A stretch of DNA of 64,000 nucleotides from Acanthacorydalis orientalis (lineage: Eukaryota; Arthropoda; Insecta; Megaloptera; Corydalidae): positions 14,680,201-14,744,200 of the forward strand of contig CM068314.1 in NCBI GenBank assembly GCA_034766995.1, given 5' to 3'. The position numbers and the translations under genes are program-made. Positions 12,544-24,605 of the stretch are shown here, piece after piece (the stretch's first letter is position 1; each line of letters opens with the position of its first letter). Below the pieces are notes generated by a model. It did not search any database, had not been told where the DNA came from, and saw only the letters and a program-made list of their open reading frames with translations.

Positions 12544-12574
<31 letters not shown>
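12222..12574. repeat. two compound microsatellites with duplicated flank, offset about 207
   Basis: (TA)n at 12222-12264 runs into (GA)n at 12265-12296, followed by GATTAAAAAATACGTATGTC and TTTTTTGAATTTTCAAAT. A second (TA)n at 12439-12489 runs into GA at 12490-12506, followed by GATTAAAAAGTATGTATGTG and the same TTTTTTGAATTTTCAAAT, then another (TA)n at 12547-12574. The array and its flank have been duplicated locally. The second array is preceded by CT units at 12414-12437, giving a CT-TA-GA structure. Confidence 0.85.
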
Positions 12575-12577
<3 letters not shown>

Positions 12578-13200
12578 AAAAATATAGAAATATTTAATTC
12601 TGTTCACAATTGAAGCTGATATATTTCGAAAAATCGGGATTGTTTTATATATGACACTTATGTATATACAAAAAAAATACAATAAGTCAATAGGATGTTT
12701 TTCATTTCTAAGAAGTGGAGGGTTGTGCCGAATTATTAACAAACTGTAAAAAGATGAAAAGACAGTATTTTTAGATATCCATAAAATATTATATCTGAAT
12801 TTCACTACGACTAATGGTGATTCATTGAAATTTCAAACGAACCATCTGTGTTGACAAGAAGATATGCGTTAGCTACATAAGTGATGAATGAATACAGATC
12901 GCTGGACATGTACTTGAAAGTGTATTTTATTTTCAATAAAAATTATTTTTTTAAAAAAGTGAACATTATAAAAATGAATATATACGAAACATTTATTACA
13001 ATTCTTATATTTTACATATAAAAATGTGAGTATAAAATATTACAGTCATTAAATATTTCCTCTGACATATATTGTACGTTCCACTTCAAATATATACTTT
13101 ATACCCTCTTAGTGCTTAAAAAAATATTTTCGCAGCATTACACTCATTCACACTTCTTTCAAATACAATTTTTGTGTATGCGTTGCATAATAACGTACCA

Positions 13201-13340
13201 TTTACAACCATATTTTCGTTCCGTTTCGCCCATTTCCATACTCAACGCAGACATTGCCAGACGACACTGATCTCTCTTTAATATATAAACGTTATTTGCC
13301 CCTTGTCTGTAATAACATTGCGTTAAAGAATCGCAGAGGT
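13201..13340 (-). other. weak candidate exon, open on minus strand
   Basis: On the minus strand TGTTATTACAG resembles a splice acceptor. It is followed by an open frame of about 40 codons with a non-simple composition (CRLAMSALSMEMGETERKYG) in an otherwise AT-simple region. The only possible donor (ATGGTTGTA) is poor. The frame would need an upstream exon ending after the second codon base, unlike the supported exons of this gene. I keep it as a candidate only; it could equally be conserved non-coding DNA. Confidence 0.2.
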
Positions 13341-14806
13341 TTCATTTTCTTTATAAACACTGTTCCATAATAGTACGCTTTTATTATGGTTTTTATTATC
13401 AGGATAAATTTTCATCGACCTATTTTTTATCCTTATTTAACTTACGTTTGAAAATATACAATTAGGTTCTGTTTTATTAATGAAAACCAAATATATTTAT
13501 AATTAAGTACATTTATATAATGATACTCGCATGTGAATGCAGTTTGTAATTAAAATAATATAATAAAAAGTCAATAAACTTTTTATTTCCAATCTAATAA
13601 AGATAACAGTTCGCAATCATAAAATTAATGAAAAAGTTGGTATTATTAAAACATTCGAAAAAATCTTGTTAAAAATTAAATAATAATTTAAAATAGACTA
13701 TAAAACGTATTCTTGTTTTACTGTTATTCAGCTCACATGATTAAGAACAATAGTGATAAAAGCACAATACATAATTGTGAAATGAAATGTATTTTTCAAC
13801 ACAAATACATTAATGTATCATTTATAATAAATTATGTGTTGTATTTCCTTTCAGAGTTCTTTTTTCTTATAAACCAAGAAAATCTTTTTTTATAAGATGA
13901 GTTGTTATAAAATCAAATAATATAATAAGTAAAATAAATTATAATTGATTGTATAAAAAACTGTATGATTAAATAATCAAAGATGTATTTGTGATTCGAA
14001 AACTTAGTATTTCAAAAAATTCATAATAAAAATATTAGAGAATGTATTTAACTCTAAATAAAAACAAATTTCATATTTCTATACGTTTATATAACAAAAC
14101 GAAATTTGTACCGACTTTCTTAAATGTATTTCTAACGGTATTAACAAAAATTAAATTTTAATTTTTCAATTATGATTTTCAATAGATATTATTAAATATA
14201 ATGGAATTTGTATACAAAAATTGGATACAAAAATTTGAATACAACATATTGGAATAAATTCGTTAAGTGAAAAACCCTGTAATATTTGTTCAAATTCTTG
14301 ATTCATGTTCGAAAAAAAGACTCATAAAGGCACTTAATGTTATATATGTCTTTAAAACTATTATCATTGTGTGACACGCTCTAGAACTTCAAATAATCAT
14401 CGAAACTAATCATAAGAAAGTAGTTCTTAGAAAGATAACCTCCTATGTGTATTGTGTTCAATCAAAACGCGTTCATTCTTTGAATGGTACTATTTTTCAG
14501 TATCATAAAAAAATATTTAAAACAGAAATAAAAGTCAAGAATAATTTAATTTAAAACATTCTGAATAAACCAAATAAATATCTATAGTACTAAATATTTC
14601 AACAATGAGAAACACATTTCTAGTTTGGTGTATATTAAACATTAAAAATTTAATCGAAATTGATAATTTTAAATTCAACTCGTTATACATATTTAATTTT
14701 ATTCTCAGTTAATTTTAATTATTGAAATTTTCAATTTTAATTTTTTAAGTAACACACTTATCTACATTGAGTCTGTTAGCACAAAAAATAAAATATGTAT
14801 ATGTAA

Positions 14807-14811
<5 letters not shown>
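13341..14811. other. AT-rich stretch, nothing recognised
   Basis: No exon, element end or RNA gene that I can support. Confidence 0.55.

Positions 14812-14849
<38 letters not shown>
14812..14849. repeat. (TA)n microsatellite
   Basis: About 19 AT units. Confidence 0.96.
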
Positions 14850-14852
<3 letters not shown>

Positions 14853-15389
14853 ATTAGCGTGCATTTAGCTACAACATAAATAAAAACAGTGTTTTATTTC
14901 TAACAAATATCAATTTAATTTCAATCATAAAATCTCGTATATATTTTATTATCAAATATTTTTTTAAATATAAAATGCCTGTTAATATATAATACTTTGT
15001 AATATAATTAAGCAATATTTTAAACGACTTTTATTTCTGTCCAGCTAAGTATTAATGACCGAAAAAGAAGCATCGATTTCATCGACTTCAATAAACTGTT
15101 ACTACTTAATATATTTTATTATACTATTTAGTAACTGTACCGAATGAACATACAAACATTAAATTATTTATCATTAATAAACGTGTTAAAGTGTTTCTAA
15201 ATAACTTTTGTTTAGATATCTACTTTTTAATTTACCGTATCGTATAGTTTAATGGTGTTAGTTCTTTTAACAGTTTCTATAACAGATGTTCAATATCCAA
15301 TTTATGTCAAGTGATAGACAGATACGTTGTACTGGTTAAGATTTAATTACTAATTTAATACTAATATACGTGTTGGATATACAAAATTT

Positions 15390-15396
<7 letters not shown>

Positions 15397-15438
<42 letters not shown>

Positions 15439-15450
15439 TCAGAGAGAGAG
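15397..15450. repeat. (TA)n array with short (GA)n
   Basis: TA units at 15397-15435, then AATTC and GA units at 15441-15450. Confidence 0.95.
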
Positions 15451-15998
15451 ATATAATATTTATTTATTAGTATGCATTTTACTAATTGTGGATTTTTTTA
15501 TAATATATAAATCAATAGAAATACCAAAACATAACTGTTTTTTTAATGATATTTTTGAACAAATAGAATTCTTTTTCACTATATGAATAGCGTTTAATAT
15601 AATAAATGCCATCAAAAAATAAAATAAATCAAGACTTTTTTATAATAAGAGTATTTCCCTAATTCTATAAAATAAAAGTTTATAAATAGATAAATTAATA
15701 TAATATTCAATTGAAGTTTTCATTTATAAAAAAAAAATGTTTCCTCAGAAATCCCCTGTATAAAATTTCTTAAATTCTTACACACACGTGTAAGAAAAAA
15801 TGTTTTGGTACTAATTTACAAATTGCAAATTTTCTTTCGACTAAACAATATTTAAATCTAAAGAAATGTAAAAGATAATTCTTAATTTTATATTATTTCA
15901 TAACATGATTGAATCGATTCATCTAAAATAGCTTATGGGTTGTAATAGTTTTGAGTTATTATTTAAACATTTTCGTCACGAAAGAAATATGTAAATAC
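15451..15998. other. start of intron after the downstream alternative first exon
   Basis: AT-rich DNA directly downstream (minus direction) of the donor at 15998. No second exon was recognised. Confidence 0.5.
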
Positions 15999-16197
15999 CT
16001 TTATGTTTTCTGGGTATACGCATCGACGTCCATATTTTCGTCTTAATCCTCAACTTTTCCGTCTCGAACAGATTTAGATGTAAATCACTACTAAAACTGC
16101 GTTTTATTTTTTTCCCTTGCCGTTCCACATACATATTTTGATTCACGTCCATTGTACTCGCGTTAAAAAACGACGATAACTTTTGTAATGGTCCCAT
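15999..16197 (-). CDS. alternative first coding exon of the minus-strand gene
   Basis: ATG at 16197 is in a good context (ACAACATGG), and an in-frame TGA lies four codons upstream (TGACGCGACAACATG), which fixes the start. The frame stays open for 66 codons plus one base. It ends ...RIPRKHK with AAAG|GTATTTAC, an acceptable donor. The peptide begins MGPLQKLSSFFNASTMDVNQ and is basic in its second half (GKKIKRSFSSDLHLNLF, then RIKTKIWTSMRIPRK). Codon use is mixed and no simple repeats occur. Proline at position 3 and lysine at position 6 make N-myristoylation unlikely, in contrast to the upstream start at 55653. Like the other exons here it ends after codon base 1, so it can splice to the same downstream exon, which I do not see in the window. 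No domain or protein family is recognised. It could instead belong to a separate minus-strand gene. Confidence 0.6.
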
Positions 16198-16500
16198 GTT
16201 GTCGCGTCAGATGACAGTTGTAAACTGGCAATTTTTTTCCAGAGCAAAAACTTTCTTCGGGGGCATGTTCTTCATTCAAGTCTGCTCAGTATGCATGCAT
16301 GCATAGAGGAGATATTACTTTCTAATGTGAGTGTGTGTATTAAACTACTCCCACTGGTATTTACTAAGTACAATGTACTAAAAGCATCGTCGCGTGCGAA
16401 CCCTGCTCACGATTGTTTGTTAATTTGTATAATTATTTCGGTTTTTATTTCAGCATCGATTCATATATTACCATTCGGTTATTATCTTTGATACGCGAAT
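16198..16500 (-). promoter_or_regulatory. probable 5' UTR and internal promoter region
   Basis: This block lies directly upstream (minus direction) of the MGPLQ start. It is less AT-biased than its surroundings, contains CpGs (AGCATCGTCGCGTGCGAACC), and has the self-complementary run ATGCATGCATGCAT near 16291. No TATA box or initiator could be fixed, so the promoter call rests on position and composition. Confidence 0.4.
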
Positions 16501-16715
16501 CGTTTAAATTGTAGAGAAGAAACGCATTACGTTTTGTCTTTATTACATGGAACATTAATAGTAATATTTATATGCAAGAGTAGGTAATCTCAAGGAATTA
16601 TAAATATAAGGAAATGAGAATGTAAGTAACATGATGAATGTTTTTCTTTTTAATTTATAAGATTCTCATATTAAACAACAACGGATACAGATATTTATTT
16701 GATACATACTTACAA

Positions 16716-16835
16716 TACAGTTCTGACACTGTGGCTAAATTCACTATCATTAATGATTTCTTTTTTATCCCACACACCAGAATTTTTTTACCAAATATGT
16801 TCAATAAATCATTATTGGTCATTTTTAATTAAGTA
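16716..16835. mobile_element. family C MITE, left-arm fragment
   Basis: It begins CAGTTCTGACACTGTGGCTA then AATTCACTATCA, the best-preserved family C terminus in the window. It continues through the core TGTTCAATAAATCATTATTG then GTCATTTTTAATT. The right arm is missing or reduced to a short piece after 16836. Confidence 0.75.
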
Positions 16836-17030
16836 AGTAATGATTTATTCAACCTTTTTGATAAGACATACACGGTATACTTTAGATATTTAAAGATATT
16901 TTTGTTAATAAAATATTTAACGATAGCAATCTTTCTAAATTATTGTTTTTAATTTTTTTCATTCATCAAACAGCAACAAATGTGTTCATTCTAAGGTTTT
17001 TTTTTATTTTGATTATTTCAATAAGAATCA

Positions 17031-17511
17031 TTAGGCGTAGCAAAATTAATTCGGTCCCTTTTTTATACGGACCGTTTACGGAAAAGTGGAATACTTTTCA
17101 ATCCTCAATATTCAACATTATTTTGTATAACTTTGCTACATCTGTCGAATAAGATGGCGGATTGAGTCGATGAAGTCGTAATGCATTTTCGGATCTCATT
17201 CACTGTTTTATCACTCTTTACATGTTTCATGCATCACAACATTTTCTCCTAAAGCTGAACAAATCCAGCAGCTTAGGCAGCATTTTTCTGAATTGAAATG
17301 CTAAAAGTATGCAATACCTTATATACTGTTTTTCGGACGACATCGTGTTCACTACTATTATGTGAGGTTGTCAACTGATTGGCAAAGATACATAGTGTTT
17401 TTTAATATTAATGTTGGAACTTTAAAATCCTAAAAGAACAAGAAAATATTTTATTTTAAAACAGAGTTATGATTGATTCAATTTAAAGGCAAAGAATTAA
17501 TTTTTACACCT
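17031..17511 (-). mobile_element. family B mariner-derived MITE
   Basis: It starts TTAGGCGTAGCAAAATTAAT and ends GAATTAATTTTTACACCTA, terminal inverted repeats of about 25 bp. Between them lies the N-to-C fused transposase remnant on the minus strand, with the same junction as the 5999, 28417 and 53136 copies (TTCACTGTTTTATCAC near 17200). Stops and indels disrupt all frames. Confidence 0.85.
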
Positions 17512-17549
17512 ACTATTAATGAAAAAAGGTATTAACTCGTTTATTTGAA

Positions 17550-17572
17550 ATATATATATATATATATATATA
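17550..17572. repeat. (TA)n microsatellite
   Basis: About 11 units abutting a family D element. Confidence 0.95.
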
Positions 17573-17759
17573 GTAAACCAACTAAGGCTTCAACATGAAA
17601 GTATTAAAAAAAATGCAAAAATTAAAAAAAAACATGTTATAACCCTTTTAGTTATTATTTTAGTATTGAATTGAACTAAAATACTAAATAAAAAAGATAA
17701 CTGTTCCTTAAGCCATGCCCCTCTTTTATTACTTTTATGTGGAAGCCTAAATTGAATCA

Positions 17760-17761
<2 letters not shown>
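17573..17761. mobile_element. family D MITE, copy 2
   Basis: The left end reads TAAACCAACTAAGGCTTCAA and the right end TGTGGAAGCCTAAATTGAAT then CACC. The internal core is TATTGAATTGAACTAAAATA then CTAAAT. (TA)n arrays touch both sides (17550-17572 and 17762-17800). Confidence 0.82.

Positions 17762-17821
<60 letters not shown>
17762..17821. repeat. (TA)n-(GA)n compound array
   Basis: TA units at 17762-17800 turn directly into GA units at 17801-17821. The array separates two family D elements. Confidence 0.97.
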
Positions 17822-17937
17822 TTCAATTTAGGCTTCCACATGTAAGCATGAAAGAAATGGTAAAAAATGAAAAAATCATGTTATTTTGAATTTTTGCAAT
17901 TTTTTTAACATTTTCATGTGGACGCCTGAATTAAATC
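17822..17937. mobile_element. family D MITE, shortened copy 3
   Basis: The ends are ATTCAATTTAGGCTTCCACA and TGTGGACGCCTGAATTAAAT, close inverted repeats. The central ACTAAAATACTAAAT core is absent. It sits exactly between (TA)n(GA)n on the left and (CT)n(TA)n on the right, so the inverted symmetry extends into the microsatellites. Confidence 0.82.
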
Positions 17938-17954
17938 ACTCTCTCTCTCTCTCT

Positions 17955-18002
<48 letters not shown>
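17938..18002. repeat. (CT)n-(TA)n compound array
   Basis: CT units at 17938-17957, TTTC, then TA units to 18002: the mirror image of the array at 17762-17821. Confidence 0.96.
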
Positions 18003-18007
<5 letters not shown>

Positions 18008-19061
18008 CATGTGAAAATGTAAGAATAAATAATTATTACTGTCTCATTATCAGATGGCACTAGTTTCTATGAAAATATGAAGTTAAAAAGCGTTAATTCT
18101 AGACAACAATTGGCGAATAATGCAAAAAAGTCTTAACTAATGTATTTTGCAAAAGGTAACAGTAGCATTTGTATTCATACAATGCTACAATCAATTGTAT
18201 TAATAAAATCGAAGGTATTGAGTTATTTTCTAGTAGTAATGTGCAGAGAGATTAGCCAAGTTTCTAACAAACTCGTTCTATCTTCAGTGCCAGTTGCATT
18301 TCGTTTATTTGCCTAACATATATGAATTATAATTTTCTTATACATTTTTATAATTAATAATTCTATTTTTAACATACGCTGTCCTGGAGCCCTACATCTC
18401 TTTGATCATCTGAGTGTTTATATCTTACTGTTAGTTTCGCCCTTTGTGTTATCTTCAGGTAAATATTAAAGAATTTAATATCTAACTAAAGATAACACAC
18501 AAGACAAATCTCGTAGTGGAGAATAGACATTTATATAATCCACAAGGATGAAGATCATTTTGAAAACAAATATTTTATACAATCATAAACACGGTTTCGA
18601 ATTTTTCAGATTTCATCATAATTTTTTTATGAATTGAACAGCGACACGATATATAAAATGATTATTCATACAACTTGAATATTCAAAATGTAAACGTTCC
18701 TTTTATAAAATAATTAAATAAGCAATTTTTATATTCACAAGTACTATTTTACCTGTTTGAATCATTTTATTTACGTTTTTCAATGAAATCAATACACTTG
18801 ATTGATTTCAAACAAAGGTACAAAAATACAAAAGTATTAATATAATTGTTGTCGAAATCAACCATAACCTTGATTTTTCCCTTTAATTTCATTCGAATAT
18901 ATATTAAGTCATAATTTTATACATCTTACGTTCACTTCATGCTTAAAGAATAACAATTATGTATGTGGTATTTTTACGACTTCAGTGTACGACAAGCATT
19001 TTTATATTTCATTATTCGTTTTTATTATCAAGCTTTGTTCAAAAACATTTTTCTCATTTTA

Positions 19062-19064
<3 letters not shown>
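18003..19064. other. intronic DNA, nothing recognised
   Basis: Moderately complex but with no exon borders, element ends or RNA genes. Confidence 0.5.

Positions 19065-19113
<49 letters not shown>
19065..19113. repeat. (TA)n-(GA)n compound array
   Basis: TA units at 19065-19094, then GA units at 19095-19113. Confidence 0.97.
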
Positions 19114-20097
19114 GTTGAAAATCATCTCAAAACATTTTCATATTTTATATTTAGTACCATTTTTAATTAAACCGATGTATACATTTATCTCCTTAATACA
19201 ATCTTTAAGATGGTTGTAGGTATCTTTTCATTCTTATTTTCAATTAACTTTTATTATAGGTTTTATATTAAAAAAAATTCGTAATAAAGATATCTTAGAC
19301 TGTGCTAGTAGGCTTATAAAAAATATAATATTTCTTTATATGCATAAATTCAGAAAAGTCTTATTAAAACATCAACAAAAGTATACGTTGCGTACATAAA
19401 CAAGTTTATTACAAATAGTGTGTAAACTTTTTAGGATCTTTGCAAGTGCTCATAGCAATTATTTAAATGTTAGGTCGATGAACTCGTCCATACATGTGTG
19501 TAATATATTTAAAAGAGTCGTTGTAGTAAAAGGTATTGCTTTTACAAAAAATGTTTATTTAATTTCACAATTTATTTTTAAAATTGTACAGGTACACGGT
19601 TTTATTTTCATTTGGATAGAATTATTTTTAATAAATTCACATGGAGTTAATAATTGTAATTATATGAGATATCTGTTCTAAAAATCAGTATATTCTTAGA
19701 ACGTACAATTTATATAATTATAAACATTTTAATTAAATTATATTATCGTTACAAGAACTTTGATTTAAGTAGTATTTAAAAAACTAATTAAAATAAATAA
19801 ATGCCTGTAAAAACTGTACAGATTTTAAACTTAACTCTTTACTGTTCAAATATAAATTTAGTTTATTATATAACAAACAAATATGCTTCAGAGATGCTTC
19901 AGTAAGTACATTAATTATTTTCGTTCATAAATGGAGAGAAAACCATATATAACTTGCTTGTTGTTAGCAGTCTTCTTATCGTTTCTTATTAATACTTTAT
20001 TATTGCCGCTCTGATTACAATATGAATCGCCCTATAGCACGCCCCCATTACAAGTATATTAACAAGTTTGTGTGTATTTATTTTTTCTTTTATACAG
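19114..20097. other. intronic DNA, nothing recognised
   Basis: An 87-codon plus-strand open frame at 19418-19681 has no flanking splice sites and no recognisable family, so I treat it as chance. Confidence 0.5.

Positions 20098-20152
<55 letters not shown>
20098..20152. repeat. (CA)n-(TA)n compound array
   Basis: CA units at 20098-20115 followed by TA units to 20152. Confidence 0.97.
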
Positions 20153-20158
<6 letters not shown>

Positions 20159-20454
20159 TACATTTTTAGTGAAAGGTAGTTGTAGAAGAAATATAATATG
20201 TACTTAATTTTTTTTATAGTATGAAATTTAAATTGGTTTTATGTTATGACAATATCTGATTTCATTATAAAAGCATATGGAACTTTAAAAAAACAATTTT
20301 GTTATTTTATATTTTTATTTTGACTTGTTCAATTATATTACACGAAAAGCAGTGTTATTAATCGATTTATTAAAGAGGAGCCTTATTAATGATCCAAATA
20401 TGATTGGCAGAATTTCTTCAAATTAAATTTCACCTTCGTCCATTATCGTAAGAT

Positions 20455-20512
20455 GGTTGGTTTTATTGGGGTTTTAGAGCGCTTCGACGGCTAAGGTCAT
20501 TAGCGCCAGTTT
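20455..20512 (+). repeat. dispersed repeat fragment, matches 62055-62115 inverted
   Basis: TTTATTGGGGTTTTAGAGCG followed by CTTCGACGGCTAAGGTCATT then AGCGCC. The complement of 62055-62115 reads TTATTGGAGTTTTAGGGCGC then ATCGACAGCTGAGGTCATTA. Two distant matching copies in opposite orientation indicate an interspersed element. Its class is not determined. Confidence 0.65.
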
Positions 20513-20999
20513 ATTATCGTAAGAGAATCGACATTGAAATGAGTATTGCTAACAATAAAAAATTCGACACTTGTTAACAGAAAAAAAATTATGGCTTGTG
20601 GTATGACTGAACAGATGTGGAAGTAAAAGATGTGTATTTGTTGAAAAATGATCGAATTTCTATAATTGAAAATTGGCCCCATCGCTATGCGTGTGTTTTA
20701 TTCGTTCTCTGATTGGTTGATATGGATCAGGAGGTCGGTTCTGATTAGTTGATATCAATCACATGATCAGTGTTCTGTTTTACGGGGTACATCGGAAGAA
20801 TGTATACGATTTCAGTGTACAACTGATAAGAAATTTATTCAAAATATTGTATTAACTGAAGCTTTAAAGTAAAAAAGTGTTACACATTTTAACATTGTAT
20901 TTTGTTGTTAATTTTTATAGTTTTCCAATAAAAAAAATATGTCTAACATTTTACGAGGATTTCTTGTGTATATATTTTGTTAATTTCTGTCATTTGTTA

Positions 21000-21125
21000 A
21001 GGGAAGCGGGTACGAGCGTCAGTGAGCGGAGGGCAAAGCCTCTTCGGGGGTTATCGAGCTCAGCGAGTAGGAGACAGAAGCACCTAGTTTTAAAAAATTG
21101 TAAATTTTTTCTACCAACCTGATAG
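21000..21125 (+). other. GC-rich patch ending in a mariner-like terminus
   Basis: AAGCGGGTACGAGCGTCAGT, GAGCGGAGGGCAAAGCCTCT and GAGCTCAGCGAGTAGGAGAC stand far above the local GC level. The chance frame through it (REAGTSVSERRAKPLRGLSS) has no convincing splice borders. At 21106-21122 TTTTTTCTACCAACCTGA matches the family A mariner end (CTACCAACCTAA), so the patch may be foreign cargo next to, or inside, a mariner-type element whose other end I cannot find. Confidence 0.4.
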
Positions 21126-21329
21126 TTCTCTTACTGGGTCTCAATTTACTTTCGTAAATTAATTTTTTCCCATCCCGTCCCACAAACGTTTTTCTAATCC
21201 AAAAAGTACAATAAATGATTGTTTATTGGACTTAATTTTTTTGTGGTTAATAAGTAGACAGACAACTTTATTTGGGAAGATTTTTTTAAAAATATGTTTG
21301 ATATTTTACTTGACAGAACTTTAGTGATG

Positions 21330-21510
21330 ATTTTTTCTATCTTAGTGATCTAAGGTTATTAGAGTCGCCATTTAAATACTCATAATTACCTATCAGAAAG
21401 ATGAATAATCAATTACTGAATATTCAATTAATTCAGAATGCTATTTTTCGGCTTACGAGTGTGAAAAATTCAAGTGCAAAAGTGAATTTAACCATAGTGC
21501 CAGAACTATT
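21330..21510. mobile_element. family C MITE, right half
   Basis: TGAATAATCAATTACTGAAT, a shortened middle, then GTGAAAAATTCAAGTGCAAA and the terminus AGTGAATTTAACCATAGTGC then CAGAACT. Confidence 0.7.
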
Positions 21511-23264
21511 TTCTATTTCGCCATGTAAACGTAGATTCAAAATTAAACTTGGGATAATACTAATTTGAAAATAATTTAAAAATCTGTTCCTACAACAAAT
21601 AAAACTATACAAAACACTATAAAAACTATACAAACTATAAAAAATACACATATTTTTTAAATATTAGAACAATTTCTGAATCCATATTCAGCAATATTTT
21701 AACTAAAAAGCGAAATTTTATAAGAAAATAGAATGTTTTAATCATTTGTATGTATTTATTTCGGAAAATAACAGACGATGAAAAATGTATAAATAAATCA
21801 TTCAAACACACTGAATTTTTTTAAATATTATTTATTTAAATTATTCATTTGAGCTAATGAATATTCACTTCTTTACATTTGTTAAATAAATATTTATATA
21901 ATAAGTGAGTTTATAATGTTTGTTGTAAATGTAAATGAACAGTTATCACTTTTTATCAGTGAATTATATTTTTGATTAACAACCATTTGCAATTTCAAGT
22001 TTACTAATAGCTCTCTCTAATACATAATTTCAATTATTTTTTACATGTATTTACATTTGATTACAGAGAAGTTGAAAACAGTTTCATGTGTTTACAAAAA
22101 AATCTACGTATATTTTACATCCACTAGAATGTGGGTGGTCTAAACATTGAAAAAGAATCGGATAAAAAACACAAACAGTCGAAAACAATCTCTTAAAAAC
22201 AATTTTACGAAGCTGAAACACAGCGTGACGATTTTTTCTACGACATTGATTTTGTCATGTTCAGTTATACTTTGTCATCACAAATCAATGCCTCATGTTT
22301 GTTTACAAATCGGTTATATACGAAATTTACATTTGGTTTGATATATATATATATTTACTGATATATTCGGAATTAATAATATATAATCATAAAAAATACA
22401 TCCATTCAAAGCTTTCTCTATGAACATAAAAATACACAATATTCAGTTTAATTAAATCTATTTTGAGTTTAATTGGCAGAAATTTAAATATATAATGAGA
22501 TATTTGTTACTTTTTTTAAAATCGAATTTCATTCATATTAATATAGAAAAAAATTTAAATAATAGCTAATAGTACTATGAAAAAAAATAAATCGAAATTC
22601 TAAATATTCTTCACACTTTCACGATTGGCGACTATTTAACTGTTTTTTTTTCTGATGTGCCATGTAAATCAAATAATGATTGACAGTATATTGTCATGAG
22701 TGGCGTCAATCATTAAACATAAAATAATTCGAGAACCGTTAATTTGTTTACAAGTAATCGTAATGAGCTGTTACAAGACGTTACTTCTATCAAGTGTAAA
22801 ATTATGGTTATTATACATGAACTGTAATTCGTGTGAAACATGTTTGGAAATTATCTACAATTTTTGTTCGTTTGTAATCAATGGATGTTATTTAAAGTCA
22901 GATGTTAATTTATATTTCGACAGACCGTTAAAAAAAATAATAAGAAAAGAGCAGAATGGAGAGTAATAAGAAGATTGTAAGTAAGAAGATTACGTATGTT
23001 CGTTTGAATTGAATGAATAATTTCGTATAATTAAAATCAAATAATTAATTCCATTAAAATATGTGTATATATAAGATTGAAAGGTACATTTTTTGTACTT
23101 ATATGAATATATTAGTTACATTTATAAAAATAATTTATATTGAAACATGATTATAATTTTAAAAAGATTCAATTAATCAGAATAAATTAATATATTAATG
23201 ATTTTCAAGAGATTTCTGAGAATACAAAACAATTAAAATACTTTCTCATAGGTTTATAAATAAA
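21511..23264. other. intronic DNA, nothing recognised
   Basis: Contains chance open frames of 64-88 codons (22147-22341 and 22700-22966, plus strand) without splice borders or recognisable motifs. Confidence 0.5.
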
Positions 23265-23505
23265 TTTTTTACTCACACACTACAAACCACGAATATTTTT
23301 TTGGTTCAAGTTGTTCAATAATTTCAATTTTCTTGTATATTAATGCTCTGAGTATTATTGGTATCGAAATGTGCATAAGCAAATAATAAACAAAAATCTT
23401 CAATAAATATTTATGAATATTTGTGCTCAGATTGTGTGTGGTCTGTGAGGCCAGTGAAAAATTAATAAGTGAAAGTAAATTTGGAGTCACAGTACCAGAA
23501 CTCGA
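23265..23505. mobile_element. family C MITE, both arms partly kept
   Basis: The left arm remnant TTTTTTACTCACACACTACA is followed by AAACCACG. The right arm has TAATGCTCTGAGTATTATTG then GTATCGAAATGTGCATAAGC, and the terminus AAGTAAATTTGGAGTCACAG then TACCAGAACTCG. Much of the left arm is deleted. Confidence 0.7.
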
Positions 23506-23978
23506 CTGTTTCTTTTAATATTTTTTTAAAAAAATCTTATACATACATTCTACACGAAATTTTCATCTAAGAATATCGGTTATGATCAATTTATTTACAA
23601 TGCCTTCTTCAAAAATAAAAATTCAATATTAAATTAAATTCAAATAAATCAAAACAAATACCAGATTCTTTACTGAAACATTGAAAAACATTGTCAATAT
23701 TGAATGTATCAATATACCAACATAAAAAACATATTCCAACTTTGTAAATATCATAAATTATTTATAGATTCAAATTGGAAAAAATGTCAATGTGAGATAG
23801 ATTTTGAACCGACATTTAAAATATTGTAAAAAGTGTAAATATTTAAACAAACATTTGTGTGAATGTCACAATGTTCTTCGGTGGTTTTTTCTTACCGTTC
23901 TGTTTTTTTATCGGTTGTTCTATTCAAATACGATATATTCCATTTGTATTCAGAACACAAAAGAATAAATTCTATACA

Positions 23979-24002
23979 ATATATATATATATATATATAT
24001 AT
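23979..24002. repeat. (TA)n microsatellite
   Basis: 12 AT units. Confidence 0.96.
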
Positions 24003-24122
24003 GTTAAGATAGAAAAAAATTCTATGAATACAATATTAATCCATCAGAGAGATTACAATAGTTCCATTCGCAATTCAAATAAAATGTAGAATTTTTATTA
24101 CAAAATAAACAATTCACATAAT

Positions 24123-24188
<66 letters not shown>
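24123..24188. repeat. (TA)n-(CA)n-(TA)n compound array
   Basis: TA units to 24142, CA units at 24143-24155, TA units to 24188. Confidence 0.96.
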
Positions 24189-24192
<4 letters not shown>

Positions 24193-24433
24193 AATAACAA
24201 AATTAAAACACTGCATCTTGTTTTATACAATAAAACTCAAATTTAAAAAGTGTTTTTTTTGTAATTAATGATTTCGAACTGAAAAGATATTTAAAATATT
24301 ATGGGTTTTCAGCAGTTCGTAAGAATATTTATTTTTAAGACCGTTTAAACACGTTTTATCTATTGAAACACTGTTTACCTATTTGTATAATAGTTTTGCT
24401 AGTTACAAATATGTAACAAATATAATTGTTGAT

Positions 24434-24605
24434 ACTATGACTAAATTCACCTTCTCATATTACTTTTTGGATGATGAATTTAGTCCCACTTTCTTATAAA
24501 AATATTTTTCTACACAAAAATGTTCAACAGCTGATTGTTGATAATTCTAATTGTTACTCATATTCATTTCTATGGTGGTACCATTATTCTCAGAGTTAAA
24601 TAACG
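24434..24605. mobile_element. family C MITE, left half
   Basis: ATACTATGACTAAATTCACC (terminus), AAAATGTTCAACAGCTGATT, ATTGTTACTCATATTCATTT and GGTACCATTATTCTCAGAG follow in family order. No right arm directly follows. Confidence 0.68.
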
